A stretch of 64,000 nucleotides of DNA from positions 124,001 to 188,000 of the forward strand of contig NZ_JAMTCS010000015.1 in assembly GCF_024171955.1 (NCBI RefSeq), given 5' to 3'. The position numbers and the translations under genes were made by a program. The notes under the pieces are model-generated. The model ran no database searches and was not told the origin of the DNA. It saw only the letters and a list, made by a program, of their open reading frames with translations. The DNA is from Promicromonospora thailandica. Lineage in GTDB: Bacteria; Actinomycetota; Actinomycetes; Actinomycetales; Cellulomonadaceae. Positions within the stretch are counted from its first letter, which is position 1. Each line of letters starts with the position of its first letter. Below are positions 39,617 to 47,343 of this stretch, one piece after another.

Positions 39617-41128
39617 ATGCTGTCCGCATCCGTCACCATCGACCCGGCGTTCGTCGTCGGGCCGGTACGCCCCCGCACCTTCGGCTCCTTCGTCGAGCAC
39701 CTGGGCCGCAGCGTCTACACGGGGCTGCACGACCCCGGCCACCCGACCGCCGACGCCGACGGCTTCCGGGGCGACGTCGTCGAGCTCACGCGCGAGCTCG
39801 GCGTCACGACGGTGCGGTACCCCGGCGGCAACTTCGTCTCCGGGTACCGCTGGGAGGACGGCATCGGCCCGGTCGAGCAGCGGCCCCGCCGGCTGGACCT
39901 GGCGTGGCACTCGACCGAGCCGAACCTCGTGGGTGTCGACGAGTTCGTGCGCTGGTGCGCCCGGGCCGGCGTCGAGCCCATGATGGCCGTCAACCTCGGC
40001 ACGCGCGGGGTCCAGGAGGCCCTGGACCTGCTGGAATACTGCAACGTGGCGGGTGGCACCGAGTGGAGCGACCGTCGCCGGGCCAACGGCGCCGAGGAGC
40101 CGTACCGCATCCGGATGTGGTGCCTGGGCAACGAGATGGACGGCCCGTGGCAGATCGGGCACAAGACCGCCGAGGAGTACGGGCGGCTCGCGGCCGAGAC
40201 GGCCCGCGCCATGCGCATGGTCGACCCGGACCTCGAGCTGGTCGTGTGCGGCTCGTCCGGCTCGCAGATGCCCACCTTCGGCGCCTGGGAGCACACCGTG
40301 CTCACCGAGTCGTACGAGCACGTGGACCACATCTCCGCGCACGCGTACTACTGGGAGGAGGACGGCGACCTCGCCTCCTTCCTCGCGTCCGCGGTGAACA
40401 TGGACCACTTCGTCGACGACGTCGCGGCCACCGCCGACGCCGTCCGCGCGGCAGGCCGCCACGACAAGCGGATCAACATCTCGTTCGACGAGTGGAACGT
40501 CTGGTACCAGCAGCGCGCCGAGTCGCGGCCGCCGTCGGGCGACGACTGGCCCGTGGCCCCGGTGCTGCTGGAGGACCGCTACAACGTGGCCGACGCGGTG
40601 GTGGTCGGCAACCTGCTCATCTCCCTGCTGCGGCACACCGACCGCGTCCACGCGGCCTCGCTCGCGCAGCTCGTCAACGTGATCGCGCCGATCATGACCG
40701 AGCCGGGCGGCCGGTCGTGGCGGCAGACGACGTTCCACCCGTTCGCGCTCACCGCCCGGCACGCGGCCGGCGAGGTGCTGCGCCTGGCCGTGGACGCGCC
40801 CGTGCAGGAGACGGCGAAGTTCGGTGACGTGCCGGCGCTCGACGCCGTCGCGACGCACGACCCGGAGACGGGCGGCGTCGTGATCTTCGCAGTGAACCGG
40901 TCGCTCACCGACGACCTGGCGCTCGAGGTGGACCTGCGTGGCTTCCCGGGCCTGCGCGTGGCCGAGGCGGTCACGCTCTCCAACCCGGACCACACGTGGT
41001 CGGCGACGGCGGACGACGCCACCTCGGTGCTGCCGCGGACCAACACGACGGCGAAGGTGGCCGACGACCACGCCCGCGCGGAGCTGCCCCCGGTGTCGTG
41101 GTCGATGATCCGCCTGGAGCGGGTCTGA
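39617..41128 (+). CDS. abfA: Alpha-N-arabinofuranosidase, GH51
   Basis: A 503-residue retaining glycosidase from ATG 39617. Acid/base Glu173 (RMWCLGNEMDGPW) and nucleophile Glu292 (NISFDEWNVWY) are in place, with the family motifs RYPGGNFVSGYRWEDGIGP, HAYYW, and a C-terminal beta-domain ending SWSMIRLERV. No signal peptide, so it works in the cytoplasm on arabino-oligosaccharides brought in by the adjacent transporter. Gene order (LacI regulator, permeases, binding protein, AbfA) parallels Bacillus araNPQ-abfA. The second 62-bp palindrome follows the stop by 23 bp. Confidence 0.95.
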   Translation: MLSASVTIDPAFVVGPVRPRTFGSFVEHLGRSVYTGLHDPGHPTADADGFRGDVVELTRELGVTTVRYPGGNFVSGYRWEDGIGPVEQRPRRLDLAWHSTEPNLVGVDEFVRWCARAGVEPMMAVNLGTRGVQEALDLLEYCNVAGGTEWSDRRRANGAEEPYRIRMWCLGNEMDGPWQIGHKTAEEYGRLAAETARAMRMVDPDLELVVCGSSGSQMPTFGAWEHTVLTESYEHVDHISAHAYYWEEDGDLASFLASAVNMDHFVDDVAATADAVRAAGRHDKRINISFDEWNVWYQQRAESRPPSGDDWPVAPVLLEDRYNVADAVVVGNLLISLLRHTDRVHAASLAQLVNVIAPIMTEPGGRSWRQTTFHPFALTARHAAGEVLRLAVDAPVQETAKFGDVPALDAVATHDPETGGVVIFAVNRSLTDDLALEVDLRGFPGLRVAEAVTLSNPDHTWSATADDATSVLPRTNTTAKVADDHARAELPPVSWSMIRLERV

Positions 41129-41151
41129 CGCGGTAGCCGTCCCGCCATCAC

Positions 41152-41213
41152 CTTCGAGACCGAGGTTGCTTCGCTCTGCGGCACGCCACAGCGAAGCAAC
41201 CTCGGTCTCGAAG
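41152..41213. repeat. 62-bp palindromic element B, copy 2
   Basis: Arms are identical to those of copy 1 (24 bp, CTTCGAGACCGAGGTTGCTT start, 41152-41175 and 41190-41213). The loop CTGCGGCACGCCAC differs from copy 1 at four of 14 bases. It lies between the convergent GH51 and SDR genes, and may terminate both. Confidence 0.9.
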
Positions 41214-41228
41214 ATGAGCGGTGGCGGC

Positions 41229-41957
41229 TCAGGCCGTCGCCGTCGCCACGTCGAGCGGGGCGGGCGGGCCGGCCAGCGCCGCCTTGGCGGCCACCGCGAA
41301 CCCGTGCACCACCTCCGGCTCGCCGGCCTCCAGCCCGTCGAGCCCTGCGGCGACGACGTTCGCCGGGTCGTCGAGCGCCCCCTCGGGCAGGTCGTACCCG
41401 TGCACCCGCGCGAACTCCCGCATCGGCTCGGTGTCGATCATGCCCGGCACCAGCGCCGTGACCTGCGTGCCCTGGCCCGCCAGCTCCATGCGCGCGGCAT
41501 TGGTCAGGCTCCACTGCGCCGCCTTGGCCGCCGCGTACGCGGAGTTGCCGTCGACCGTCTGCCACGCCGCCCCGGACAGGACGTTCAGCACGGCGCCGCC
41601 GCCGTTGCGGGCGAGCACCGGGGCGAACGCCCGGATCATCGCGAGGGTGCCGAAGTAGCTCGACTCCATCGCGAGCCGGATCCGCTCGAGATCGCCGGCC
41701 ACGAGGTTGCCGCCGTCCATGAAGGCCGCGTTGTTCACCAGCACGTCCACGTCCCCGGCCGCCGCCGCGGCCGCCTCGACCGACGTCGGGTCGGTGATGT
41801 CCAACGGGAGCACCTCCGCCCCCGGCACGTCGACGAGCTCGGGCCGGCGTGCGGTGGCGTACACCCTCGCGCCGCGCCGGAGCAGCTCGACGGCGAAGAC
41901 CCTCCCCAGGCCTCGGTTGCTCCCGGTGACCAGTGCTGTGGCGCCCTGCAGATCCAT
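41229..41957 (-). CDS. SDR family NAD(P)-dependent oxidoreductase
   Basis: A 242-residue SDR from ATG 41957 (GGGAGGAAG upstream). Motifs: TGSNRGLG cofactor loop, LVNNAAFMDGG, NVLSGAAWQ (Ser), and the active-site pair in NSAYAAAKAAQWS. The C-terminus is Ala-rich (AVAAKAALAGPPAPLDVATATA). It diverges from a TetR regulator, with two TGACCGnnCGGTCA palindromes between, so it is ligand-induced. Substrate not known. Confidence 0.9.
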   Translation of the reverse strand: MDLQGATALVTGSNRGLGRVFAVELLRRGARVYATARRPELVDVPGAEVLPLDITDPTSVEAAAAAAGDVDVLVNNAAFMDGGNLVAGDLERIRLAMESSYFGTLAMIRAFAPVLARNGGGAVLNVLSGAAWQTVDGNSAYAAAKAAQWSLTNAARMELAGQGTQVTALVPGMIDTEPMREFARVHGYDLPEGALDDPANVVAAGLDGLEAGEPEVVHGFAVAAKAALAGPPAPLDVATATA

Positions 41958-41974
41958 ACGCTTCCTCCCGTAAG

Positions 41975-42032
41975 ATGACCGCTCGGTCATGTTGGCGAAC
42001 GGGACTGTAGGCAGAACATGACCGCTCGGTCA
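41975..42032. promoter_or_regulatory. Two TGACCG-CT-CGGTCA operators
   Basis: ATGACCG-CT-CGGTCAT at 41975-41990 and TGACCG-CT-CGGTCA at 42019-42032; both perfect and identical in core, centres 43 bp apart. One lies close to the SDR start and one just before the TetR GTG at 42052, the classic layout for repression in both directions. The motif TGACCGnnCGGTCA is a known TetR-family operator type. Confidence 0.85.
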
Positions 42033-42051
42033 ACTTGCTAGGATCTGCGAC

Positions 42052-42708
42052 GTGAGCCCCGCCGCCTCCACCACCCCCACGGCCCCTGCCGACACCGACG
42101 CCGTCCTGCCCGGCGCCGGCCGACCCCTGCGCGCCGATGCCGCGCGCAACCGCGAGGCGGTGCTGACCGCGGCCGAGGAGGAGTTCGCCGAGCACGGGCT
42201 CGAGGCCTCGATCTCCGCCATCGCGCGGCGGGCTGGAGTCGCCAAGGGCACGGTGTTCCGCCACTTCGCGACCAAGGAGGAGCTCGCCACGGCCATCGCC
42301 GCGCGGCACGCGCAGGAGCTGACGTCGCTCGCCCGGCGGCTGCGCGGGGCGGCGGACGCGGAGGCGGCGCTCCTGGAGTTCCTCACCGAGGCCGCGGGCC
42401 GGCTGCAGCGCCGCCGGGTGGCCGTGCTCATGACGGTGCCGGCCCCCGGCTCCGAGCTGGCGCACCTCCAGCGCGAGGTGCACGACGAGGTGGTCCTGCT
42501 GGTCGACGAGGCGCGGGCGGCGGGCGTCGTGCGGCCCGACGTCACCGGGACGGACGTCTTCCTGCTCATGTGCGCGCCGGTGCACGCCGTCGACTACCTC
42601 GCCGACCCGCCCCCTGAGCTCTGGCGGCGCTATGTCGGCGTCATCCTCGACGGCTTGCGGCCCGACGGCGCGAGCCCGCTGCCGCACCCGGCCCCGACCT
42701 GGCCCTGA
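42052..42708 (+). CDS. TetR/AcrR family transcriptional regulator
   Basis: A 218-residue regulator from GTG 42052. It has a Thr/Ala/Pro-rich N-terminal arm (about 1-25), helix-turn-helix [47 protein letters not shown] (about 30-76), and a SCO1712-like C-terminal domain ([35 protein letters not shown]). It should bind the two adjacent palindromes and control the divergent SDR. The mRNA start must lie very near the second operator. Confidence 0.92.
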   Translation: MSPAASTTPTAPADTDAVLPGAGRPLRADAARNREAVLTAAEEEFAEHGLEASISAIARRAGVAKGTVFRHFATKEELATAIAARHAQELTSLARRLRGAADAEAALLEFLTEAAGRLQRRRVAVLMTVPAPGSELAHLQREVHDEVVLLVDEARAAGVVRPDVTGTDVFLLMCAPVHAVDYLADPPPELWRRYVGVILDGLRPDGASPLPHPAPTWP

Positions 42709-42767
42709 GCCGGCACCGAGTTGGCCCTGCCCCGGGCCGGTCGTGGCGGGCCGCCCCCGACGACGCG

Positions 42768-43460
42768 CTACGCGCCGACGAGCTGTGCGTGCAGGTCCGT
42801 CAGGTCCGTCGCGTAGAGGTCGAAGGCGTCGTCCGCCCGCGGCTCGTCGCCGCCCGGGCGCGGCACGTAGGCGGTGCGCATCCCCGCCGCCGCGGCGGCC
42901 CGCAGGTCCCAGGCGTGGGCTGCCACCAGGTACGGCGTCGGCGCCCCGGACGGCGCGCAGGCCAGCGCCCGCTCGTACACGGCGCGGGCCGGCTTGTACG
43001 TGCCGACGTCCTGCGCCGACACCGTCTGGTGCCACCGCAGGCCGGCACGGGTGCTGAGGCCGGTCAGGTCGCGGCGGCTCGCGTTCGACACCGCCACCAC
43101 GGTGCACTCGGCGGCGAGCAGGTCCAGCCCCGCGAGGGCGTCCGGCCACGGCCACTGCCACCGGGACGCGTCGGCCAGCCCGGCCACCGCCTCCGGCGGC
43201 AGGAGACCTTCCCGCACCAGCTCGTCCAGCGCCGCGCGGTCGAGCTCGTCGCTCGGGGCGAACGGACGGCGACCCGCGGCGACCGCCTCCTCCTGCTCGC
43301 CCACCTGGCCCAGCCACCGGTCCGCCAGGCCCGCGGCCACGGCGCCGTCGACCCCGGTCACCTCCGTGATCCGCCGGCGCAGGCTTCCCGCCTGGTCGAC
43401 GAGGGTGCCGAGGACATCGAACATGACGACGGGGCGAGAGCTCGACGGGGTCTGCGACAT
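42768..43460 (-). CDS. Haloacid dehalogenase type II-like HAD hydrolase
   Basis: A 230-residue HAD enzyme from ATG 43460. HAD motif I is MFDVLGTLVDQ (nucleophile Asp; the usual +2 Asp is replaced by Leu, as in haloacid dehalogenases), motif II VVAVSNASRRD, motif III Lys in DVGTYKPARAVYERA, and motif IV AAHAWDLRAAAAAGMRTAYV. The pattern is that of L-2-haloacid dehalogenases, which replace a halide by hydroxyl; the physiological substrate is uncertain. Convergent with the TetR at 42052. Confidence 0.88.
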   Translation of the reverse strand: MSQTPSSSRPVVMFDVLGTLVDQAGSLRRRITEVTGVDGAVAAGLADRWLGQVGEQEEAVAAGRRPFAPSDELDRAALDELVREGLLPPEAVAGLADASRWQWPWPDALAGLDLLAAECTVVAVSNASRRDLTGLSTRAGLRWHQTVSAQDVGTYKPARAVYERALACAPSGAPTPYLVAAHAWDLRAAAAAGMRTAYVPRPGGDEPRADDAFDLYATDLTDLHAQLVGA

Positions 43461-43585
43461 GCGGTCCACCGTAACGAGGTCCGTACCCGCCTGCCGGACG
43501 GCGGGCCGGCGGGCGCCCCGCACGGCGGGCACCGCCGCGGGGCGCGTCCTCGCGTTCTGCGGGGTGCCGGCCGCGGCGCAGTGCG

Positions 43586-43640
43586 TTCGGCTCAGCCGTG
43601 CCCGATCTCGCTGAGCCGAATAGTTCGGGTCAGCCGAACT
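43586..43640. repeat. Nested palindromic element D
   Basis: Hairpin one: arms TTCGGCTCAGC (43586-43596) and GCTGAGCCGAA (43610-43620), with a 13-base loop containing CCCGATCTCG. Hairpin two: AGTTCGG-GTCAG-CCGAACT (43622-43640). Both use a TTCGG/CCGAA end. It resembles a REP-type element and may terminate the HAD gene's upstream neighbour. The CGAGATCGG sequence in its loop also occurs in the recD element. Confidence 0.6.
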
Positions 43641-43796
43641 CGACGAGGCCACGCTGAACGGAATCCGGCACAGCCGGCACCCGTCGATCTACCGAGCCGC
43701 TCCGCGCGTCGCACCGACGCTTCCGCCGGCGACGGCGCCGCCTCGCCGGCCGGCTCGGCCCAGGAGCGTGCACCCCTGTGCCACGCAGCAGAACGC

Positions 43797-43970
43797 AAGC
43801 CCGCCCGGTGGGCCGATGTCGTTCTCGCGGCCGAGCCCGCTGTCGTCGAAGCCGCCGAAGGGCATCCCGGGGCCGACCACGCGGTGGTCGTCGATCCCGA
43901 CCGTCCCCGCGCACACCCGCGCGGCGACGTGGTACCCCCGGTGGATGAGCACCAGGGCGGTGAGGTCCCA
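43797..43970 (-). pseudogene. Aldehyde dehydrogenase C-terminal relic
   Basis: This frame reads HVAARVCAGTVGIDDHRV, then VVGPGMPFGGFDDSGLGREN and PPGG. That is the ALDH C-terminal signature (AGTVWxN...PFGGFKxSGxGRE...GPEG) with changes such as TVGIDD for TVWIND. Upstream and downstream, recognisable ALDH sequence stops within about 10 codons, and no catalytic Cys/Glu region exists nearby. It is a decayed fragment of a former ALDH gene. Confidence 0.65.
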
Positions 43971-44073
43971 CAGCCCGGCGGCCGCGGTCCTGCTCTCCGT
44001 ACGGACCTGCTCAACCCGCCGGCGGGACGCGCTCCTGGCCGAACTGATCACCGACGGTGACTACCATGGCAGC

Positions 44074-44490
44074 ATGGAGACCGATCTGCCGAAGGCCGCC
44101 GGACGCCTCTTCCTGCGCCTGCAGCGCGAGATGTTCCGGCAGGTCGCCGAGGCCGGCTTCGACGACGTCCGGCCGCGCCACGGCGCCGTGCTCGCCTACC
44201 TCGTCCCGGAGGGGCGGCGGCTCTCGGAGTTCGCCGAGCTGTCCGGCCAGCACAAGCAGGTCATCGGCACGATCGCGGACGAGCTCGAGGCACTGGGCTA
44301 CGTCGCGCGCGTGCCCGACCCCACCGACGGCCGGGCGAAGCTGCTCGTGCCGACCGAACGCGGTCGGGCCGAGGTCGCGGCGTCGACCCGGATCATCGCG
44401 GGGCTCGAGGCGGGCATCGCCGAGGCGATCGGCGCGGACCGGCTCGCCGAGCTGCGGCGCGACCTGATGCGGGCGTCGACGGCGTTCTGA
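44074..44490 (+). CDS. MarR family transcriptional regulator
   Basis: A 138-residue regulator from ATG 44074. Winged helix: VRPRHGAVLAYLVPEGRRLSEFAELSGQHKQVIGTIADELEALGYVARVPDPTDGRAKLLVPTERGRAE (about residues 34-102). Next to the ALDH relic and a gene-free stretch, it may be the surviving regulator of a lost gene pair. A Cys-free sequence argues against direct thiol sensing. The ribosome-binding site is weak. Confidence 0.87.
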   Translation: METDLPKAAGRLFLRLQREMFRQVAEAGFDDVRPRHGAVLAYLVPEGRRLSEFAELSGQHKQVIGTIADELEALGYVARVPDPTDGRAKLLVPTERGRAEVAASTRIIAGLEAGIAEAIGADRLAELRRDLMRASTAF

Positions 44491-44499
44491 CCTGGCGGG

Positions 44500-44751
44500 T
44501 CACCGGTCCCGTGGCCCCCTGCCGCGGGACCCCCGCCCGCGCAGGGCCCGCCCCAGCGCGAGCACGACGACGACGGTGCCGGCGACGATCCGCACCCAGG
44601 CACCGGCCCAGCCGCCGACGGGCTCGCTCACACAGCCCTCCACCGAGCCGCTCGGGCAACCGCCGCCCTGGACCAGCAGGGACGCGCCGACCGCGAGCGC
44701 CACCACCAGGGCGGCGACGAGCCACCCCCAGCGGATCCGAGTACGTCTCAT
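44500..44751 (-). CDS. Small two-helix membrane protein
   Basis: An 83-residue protein with two membrane helices, WGWLVAALVVALAVGASLLVQ (about 8-28) and VRIVAGTVVVVLALGRAL (about 53-70), separated by a Gly/Cys-containing loop (GGCPSGSVEGCVSEPVGG; two Cys could form an external disulfide) and followed by a basic tail. No family recognised. It is 9 bp downstream of the TetR gene at 44761-45354 and likely co-transcribed with it. Confidence 0.6.
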   Translation of the reverse strand: MRRTRIRWGWLVAALVVALAVGASLLVQGGGCPSGSVEGCVSEPVGGWAGAWVRIVAGTVVVVLALGRALRGRGSRGRGPRDR

Positions 44752-44760
44752 CCGCCCACG

Positions 44761-45354
44761 CTAGCGCGGGCGCAGGCCGCTCAGCGCGGCGTCGAGGGTG
44801 GCGTCGGCGTAGTCGTCCGTGAGGGGGCCGCCGTGCTGCAGCCAGCGGTTGAGCAAGGGCCCCCAGATCAGGTCCACCGCGACGTCGAGGTCGACGTCGC
44901 GGGCGAGGTGGCCGGCGTCCTGCGCGCTCCGCAGCCGGCGCTTCTTCGCGTCCCGCAACGGGCCGTCGAGTCGTTCGTGGTAGGTCCGCGCGAGGGCGGG
45001 GTCCTGGGCGATCTCGACGGCGAGCGCGCGCATCGGCGCGTCGGTCCGGGGGTCGGTCAGCTCGGCGACGGTCGCGTGCAGCACCGCCGCCAGGTCGCGC
45101 CGCAGGTCCCCGGTGTCGGGCAGCTCGGGGGTGGCGCCGTCGTCGGACCTGCTGAGCAGCAGGAAGGCGTCGAACAGGATGGCGGCCTTCGAGGGCCACC
45201 ACCGGTAGATGGTCTGCTTGCCCACGCCGGCGCGCCCCGCGATGCCCTCGATGGTGAGCTGGGCGTAAGGCACCTCCTGCACCAGCTCGAACGCGGCGGT
45301 CAGCACGGCCCGGCGGGACTTCTCGCTCCGGCGGGAGGGGTCGGGGTTCGGCAT
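44761..45354 (-). CDS. TetR/AcrR family transcriptional regulator
   Basis: A 197-residue regulator. Helix-turn-helix: SRRAVLTAAFELVQEVPYAQLTIEGIAGRAGVGKQTIYRWWPSKAAIL (about residues 13-60); the IYRWWPSK recognition helix marks a known TetR subgroup, with the TetR_C_11-like C-terminal domain (RTYHERLDGPLRDAKKRRLRSAQDAGHLARDVD). It diverges from the SDR at 45466; the gap has a perfect GAGACG palindrome, so it probably represses that gene. Confidence 0.91.
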   Translation of the reverse strand: MPNPDPSRRSEKSRRAVLTAAFELVQEVPYAQLTIEGIAGRAGVGKQTIYRWWPSKAAILFDAFLLLSRSDDGATPELPDTGDLRRDLAAVLHATVAELTDPRTDAPMRALAVEIAQDPALARTYHERLDGPLRDAKKRRLRSAQDAGHLARDVDLDVAVDLIWGPLLNRWLQHGGPLTDDYADATLDAALSGLRPR

Positions 45355-45428
45355 GCGTCCACTCTAGCCGAACGAGACGAGACGTTGCGTATTGCGCTAC
45401 CACCTATCGAGCGTCTACGGTGAACCCA

Positions 45429-45447
45429 ACGAGACGGATCGTCTCGT
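45429..45447. promoter_or_regulatory. ACGAGACG-GAT-CGTCTCGT operator
   Basis: A perfect 19-bp palindrome 18 bp before the SDR ATG at 45466. Further GAGACG half-sites occur at 45374-45385 (AACGAGACGAGACGTT), close to the TetR start. Both gene directions could be repressed by the adjacent TetR protein. Confidence 0.75.
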
Positions 45448-45465
45448 CTTACCAAGGGAGCACGC

Positions 45466-46311
45466 ATGCACCAGACCTCCGGCACCGACCGCACCTGGTT
45501 CGTCACGGGCGCCAGCAGCGGCCTCGGCCGGGCGCTCGCCACCGCGGCCCTCGAGCGCGGGGACCGCGTGGTCACCGCGGCCAGGACGGCGTCCGTCGAC
45601 GCGTTCGACGCACACCACCACGACCGGCTGCTCGCCCTGACCCTCGACGTCACCGACCGGGGCGCGGTCCACCAGGCGGTCGACGCCGCCGTCGCCCACT
45701 TCGGGCGGCTGGACGTGGTGGTCAACAATGCCGGCACCATGTCCATGGGCATGGTCGAGGAGTTCACCGAGGAGCAGGCCCGCGCCCAGCTCGAGGTCAA
45801 CTTCTTCGGGGCGCTCTGGGTCAGCCAGGCCGCGCTGCCCCACCTGCGGCGCCAGGAGTCCGGGCACATCCTGCAGATCTCGAGCATCGCCGGGCTCGGC
45901 GGGTTCCCGGCCACGGGCCTGTACAGCGCGAGCAAGTTCGCGCTCGAGGGCCTGAGCGAGGCGCTCGCGCACGAGGCCGGAGCCTTCGGGGTCGACGTCA
46001 CCATCGTGCAGCCCGGCGGGTACTGGACCAACCTCTACACCGCCATGGTCTCCACCACTCCCCTGGCCGCCTACGGGCCGCTGCGGGCGGAGCTCGAGCG
46101 TCAGTTCGCCGAGGGTTCGGTGGACAGCGACCCGCGGCTCGCCGCCGAGGCCATGCTCGCCGTCGTCGACGCCGACGAACCGCCCCTGCGGCTCGCGCTG
46201 GGGAGCATGACGTACGACCTCGCCCACGAGGTGTCGCGGCAACGCGTCGCGACGTGGGCCGCGTGGGAGCAGGTCAGCCGTGCGGCGGAGCACGCCGTCG
46301 CGCAGCCCTGA
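45466..46311 (+). CDS. SDR family NAD(P)-dependent oxidoreductase
   Basis: A 281-residue SDR. Motifs: WFVTGASSGLGRALA (residues 11-25), DVVVNNAGTMSMG, QISSIAGLGGFP (Ser), and GLYSASKFALEGLSEAL (YxxxK). The QPGGYWTNLYT loop and the long C-terminal SAEAML-type region place it among the extended classical SDRs common in actinobacteria, similar to the enzyme at 1421-2284. Regulated by the divergent TetR protein through the GAGACG palindrome. Confidence 0.91.
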   Translation: MHQTSGTDRTWFVTGASSGLGRALATAALERGDRVVTAARTASVDAFDAHHHDRLLALTLDVTDRGAVHQAVDAAVAHFGRLDVVVNNAGTMSMGMVEEFTEEQARAQLEVNFFGALWVSQAALPHLRRQESGHILQISSIAGLGGFPATGLYSASKFALEGLSEALAHEAGAFGVDVTIVQPGGYWTNLYTAMVSTTPLAAYGPLRAELERQFAEGSVDSDPRLAAEAMLAVVDADEPPLRLALGSMTYDLAHEVSRQRVATWAAWEQVSRAAEHAVAQP

Positions 46312-46342
46312 ACCGGCCGGAGCGCCGCCCCCGGAACCCGGG

Positions 46343-46960
46343 TCAGCCCGCGCGCAGCGCCAGGAGCTCGTCGAACGCGGCGTGCGCCTCGCGCACGAGG
46401 TCGCCGCCCGAGCGTGAGCGGATCCGGGCCGTCTCGTAGCACCCGAGGGCGACCTGCGCGGCCAGCACGGCGGTAGCCTCCGCCGTGCCGCGCTCCCCCA
46501 GCAGCTCGCCGAGCCGGGTCGCGATCTGCCGGCTCTTCAACGCGTCCCGGGCGCGCAGCTCGACGTGCTGGTCGAGCAGGGCGGCCCGGCGGTCGTAGGC
46601 GGCGAGATCCTCCGCCGCTCGCTCGCACAGGTCGACGACGATCGGCCGGAGCTGCTCGATCGCCTCGCGGACGCCTTGCGCGGCGGCGACCGCGGTGTCG
46701 CGGCCGGCCGCCTCGATCGCGTCGAGCATGGCCCGCTCCTTGGCGAACACGACCTCCGTCTTGTCGCCGAAGTAGCGGAAGAACGTGGTGCGGCCCACCT
46801 CGGCCCGGGCCGCGATGTCGGTCACCGACACGTCGTCGAAGCCGCGCTGCGCGAACAGCTCGTCCGCGGCCTCGACGATGCGCTGCCGCGCGCGGCGCTG
46901 CTTGCGTTCGACCAGGGAGTCGGACGGAGGGGTTGCCGGAGGGGTCGTCACGTCACCCAT
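46343..46960 (-). CDS. TetR/AcrR family transcriptional regulator
   Basis: A 205-residue regulator from ATG 46960. Helix-turn-helix: RQRIVEAADELFAQRGFDDVSVTDIAARAEVGRTTFFRYFGDKTEVVF (about residues 25-72). The C-terminal half is of the common actinobacterial MftR-like/TetR_C_17 type. It diverges from a three-gene set (SnoaL-like, membrane protein, quinone-oxidoreductase-like) and the gap holds two palindromes. Confidence 0.9.
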   Translation of the reverse strand: MGDVTTPPATPPSDSLVERKQRRARQRIVEAADELFAQRGFDDVSVTDIAARAEVGRTTFFRYFGDKTEVVFAKERAMLDAIEAAGRDTAVAAAQGVREAIEQLRPIVVDLCERAAEDLAAYDRRAALLDQHVELRARDALKSRQIATRLGELLGERGTAEATAVLAAQVALGCYETARIRSRSGGDLVREAHAAFDELLALRAG

Positions 46961-46970
46961 CCTACCCGCT

Positions 46971-47019
46971 TCGGACCTCAGGTCCGATTGGTACGCAGTG
47001 TGGTACGGTACTGAGTACC
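46971..47019. promoter_or_regulatory. Two palindromes between TetR and SnoaL-like genes
   Basis: TCGGACCT-C-AGGTCCGA (46971-46987) is a perfect 17-bp palindrome near the TetR start. GGTAC-TGA-GTACC (47007-47019), set in a repeated TGGTAC context, lies 26 bp before the SnoaL-like ATG. The sequences differ, so only one may be the site of the adjacent TetR protein. Confidence 0.6.
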
Positions 47020-47044
47020 AGTTCATCGGTATACGGGAGCACGC

Positions 47045-47329
47045 ATGCTGACCATCGAGGACCGTCACGACATCGCCGAGACCCTGGCGCACCACGCCTT
47101 CGTCTTCGACGAGAACCAGCTGGACCGCCTGGGCGAGCTCTTCGTGCCTGACGCGGTCTACGACATGAGCGCCGCCGGGATGGGCACGTACCAGGGCATC
47201 GCGGCGATCGGGGCCGCCGCCGCCGCGCTGAGCGAGAACGGGCACGCGCCGCGCACCCACCTCGCCCTCCGTCACCAGGACGGCCGCTGGCTCATCAGCC
47301 GCCGCGTGATCACGCCCGTCGAGGCGTGA
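47045..47329 (+). CDS. SnoaL-like protein with an apparent internal deletion (94 aa)
   Basis: The N-terminal helices match SnoaL_4-type NTF2-like proteins (IEDRHDIAETLAHHAFVFDENQLDRLGELFVPDAVYDMSAAGMGTYQG) and so does the C-terminal strand (LRHQDGRWLISRRVITP). Family members are about 130-140 residues; here the two or three central strands are missing, with THLA joined directly to LRHQ near 47267. The result is in frame and still opens a three-gene operon. It may no longer fold as a barrel; dimer function or a sequencing-level deletion are alternatives. Confidence 0.75.
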   Translation: MLTIEDRHDIAETLAHHAFVFDENQLDRLGELFVPDAVYDMSAAGMGTYQGIAAIGAAAAALSENGHAPRTHLALRHQDGRWLISRRVITPVEA

Positions 47330-47343
47330 GAGAGGAACCGACC

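Larger units (their letters stand above)
43461..44073. other. 613-bp gene-free stretch with palindromes and an ALDH relic
   Basis: No intact gene is supported here on either strand. It holds the palindromic cluster at 43586-43640 and the aldehyde dehydrogenase relic at 43797-43970, both listed separately. The remainder looks like decayed sequence; several long open frames are shadows caused by high GC. The MarR gene promoter must be near its right end. Confidence 0.6.
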
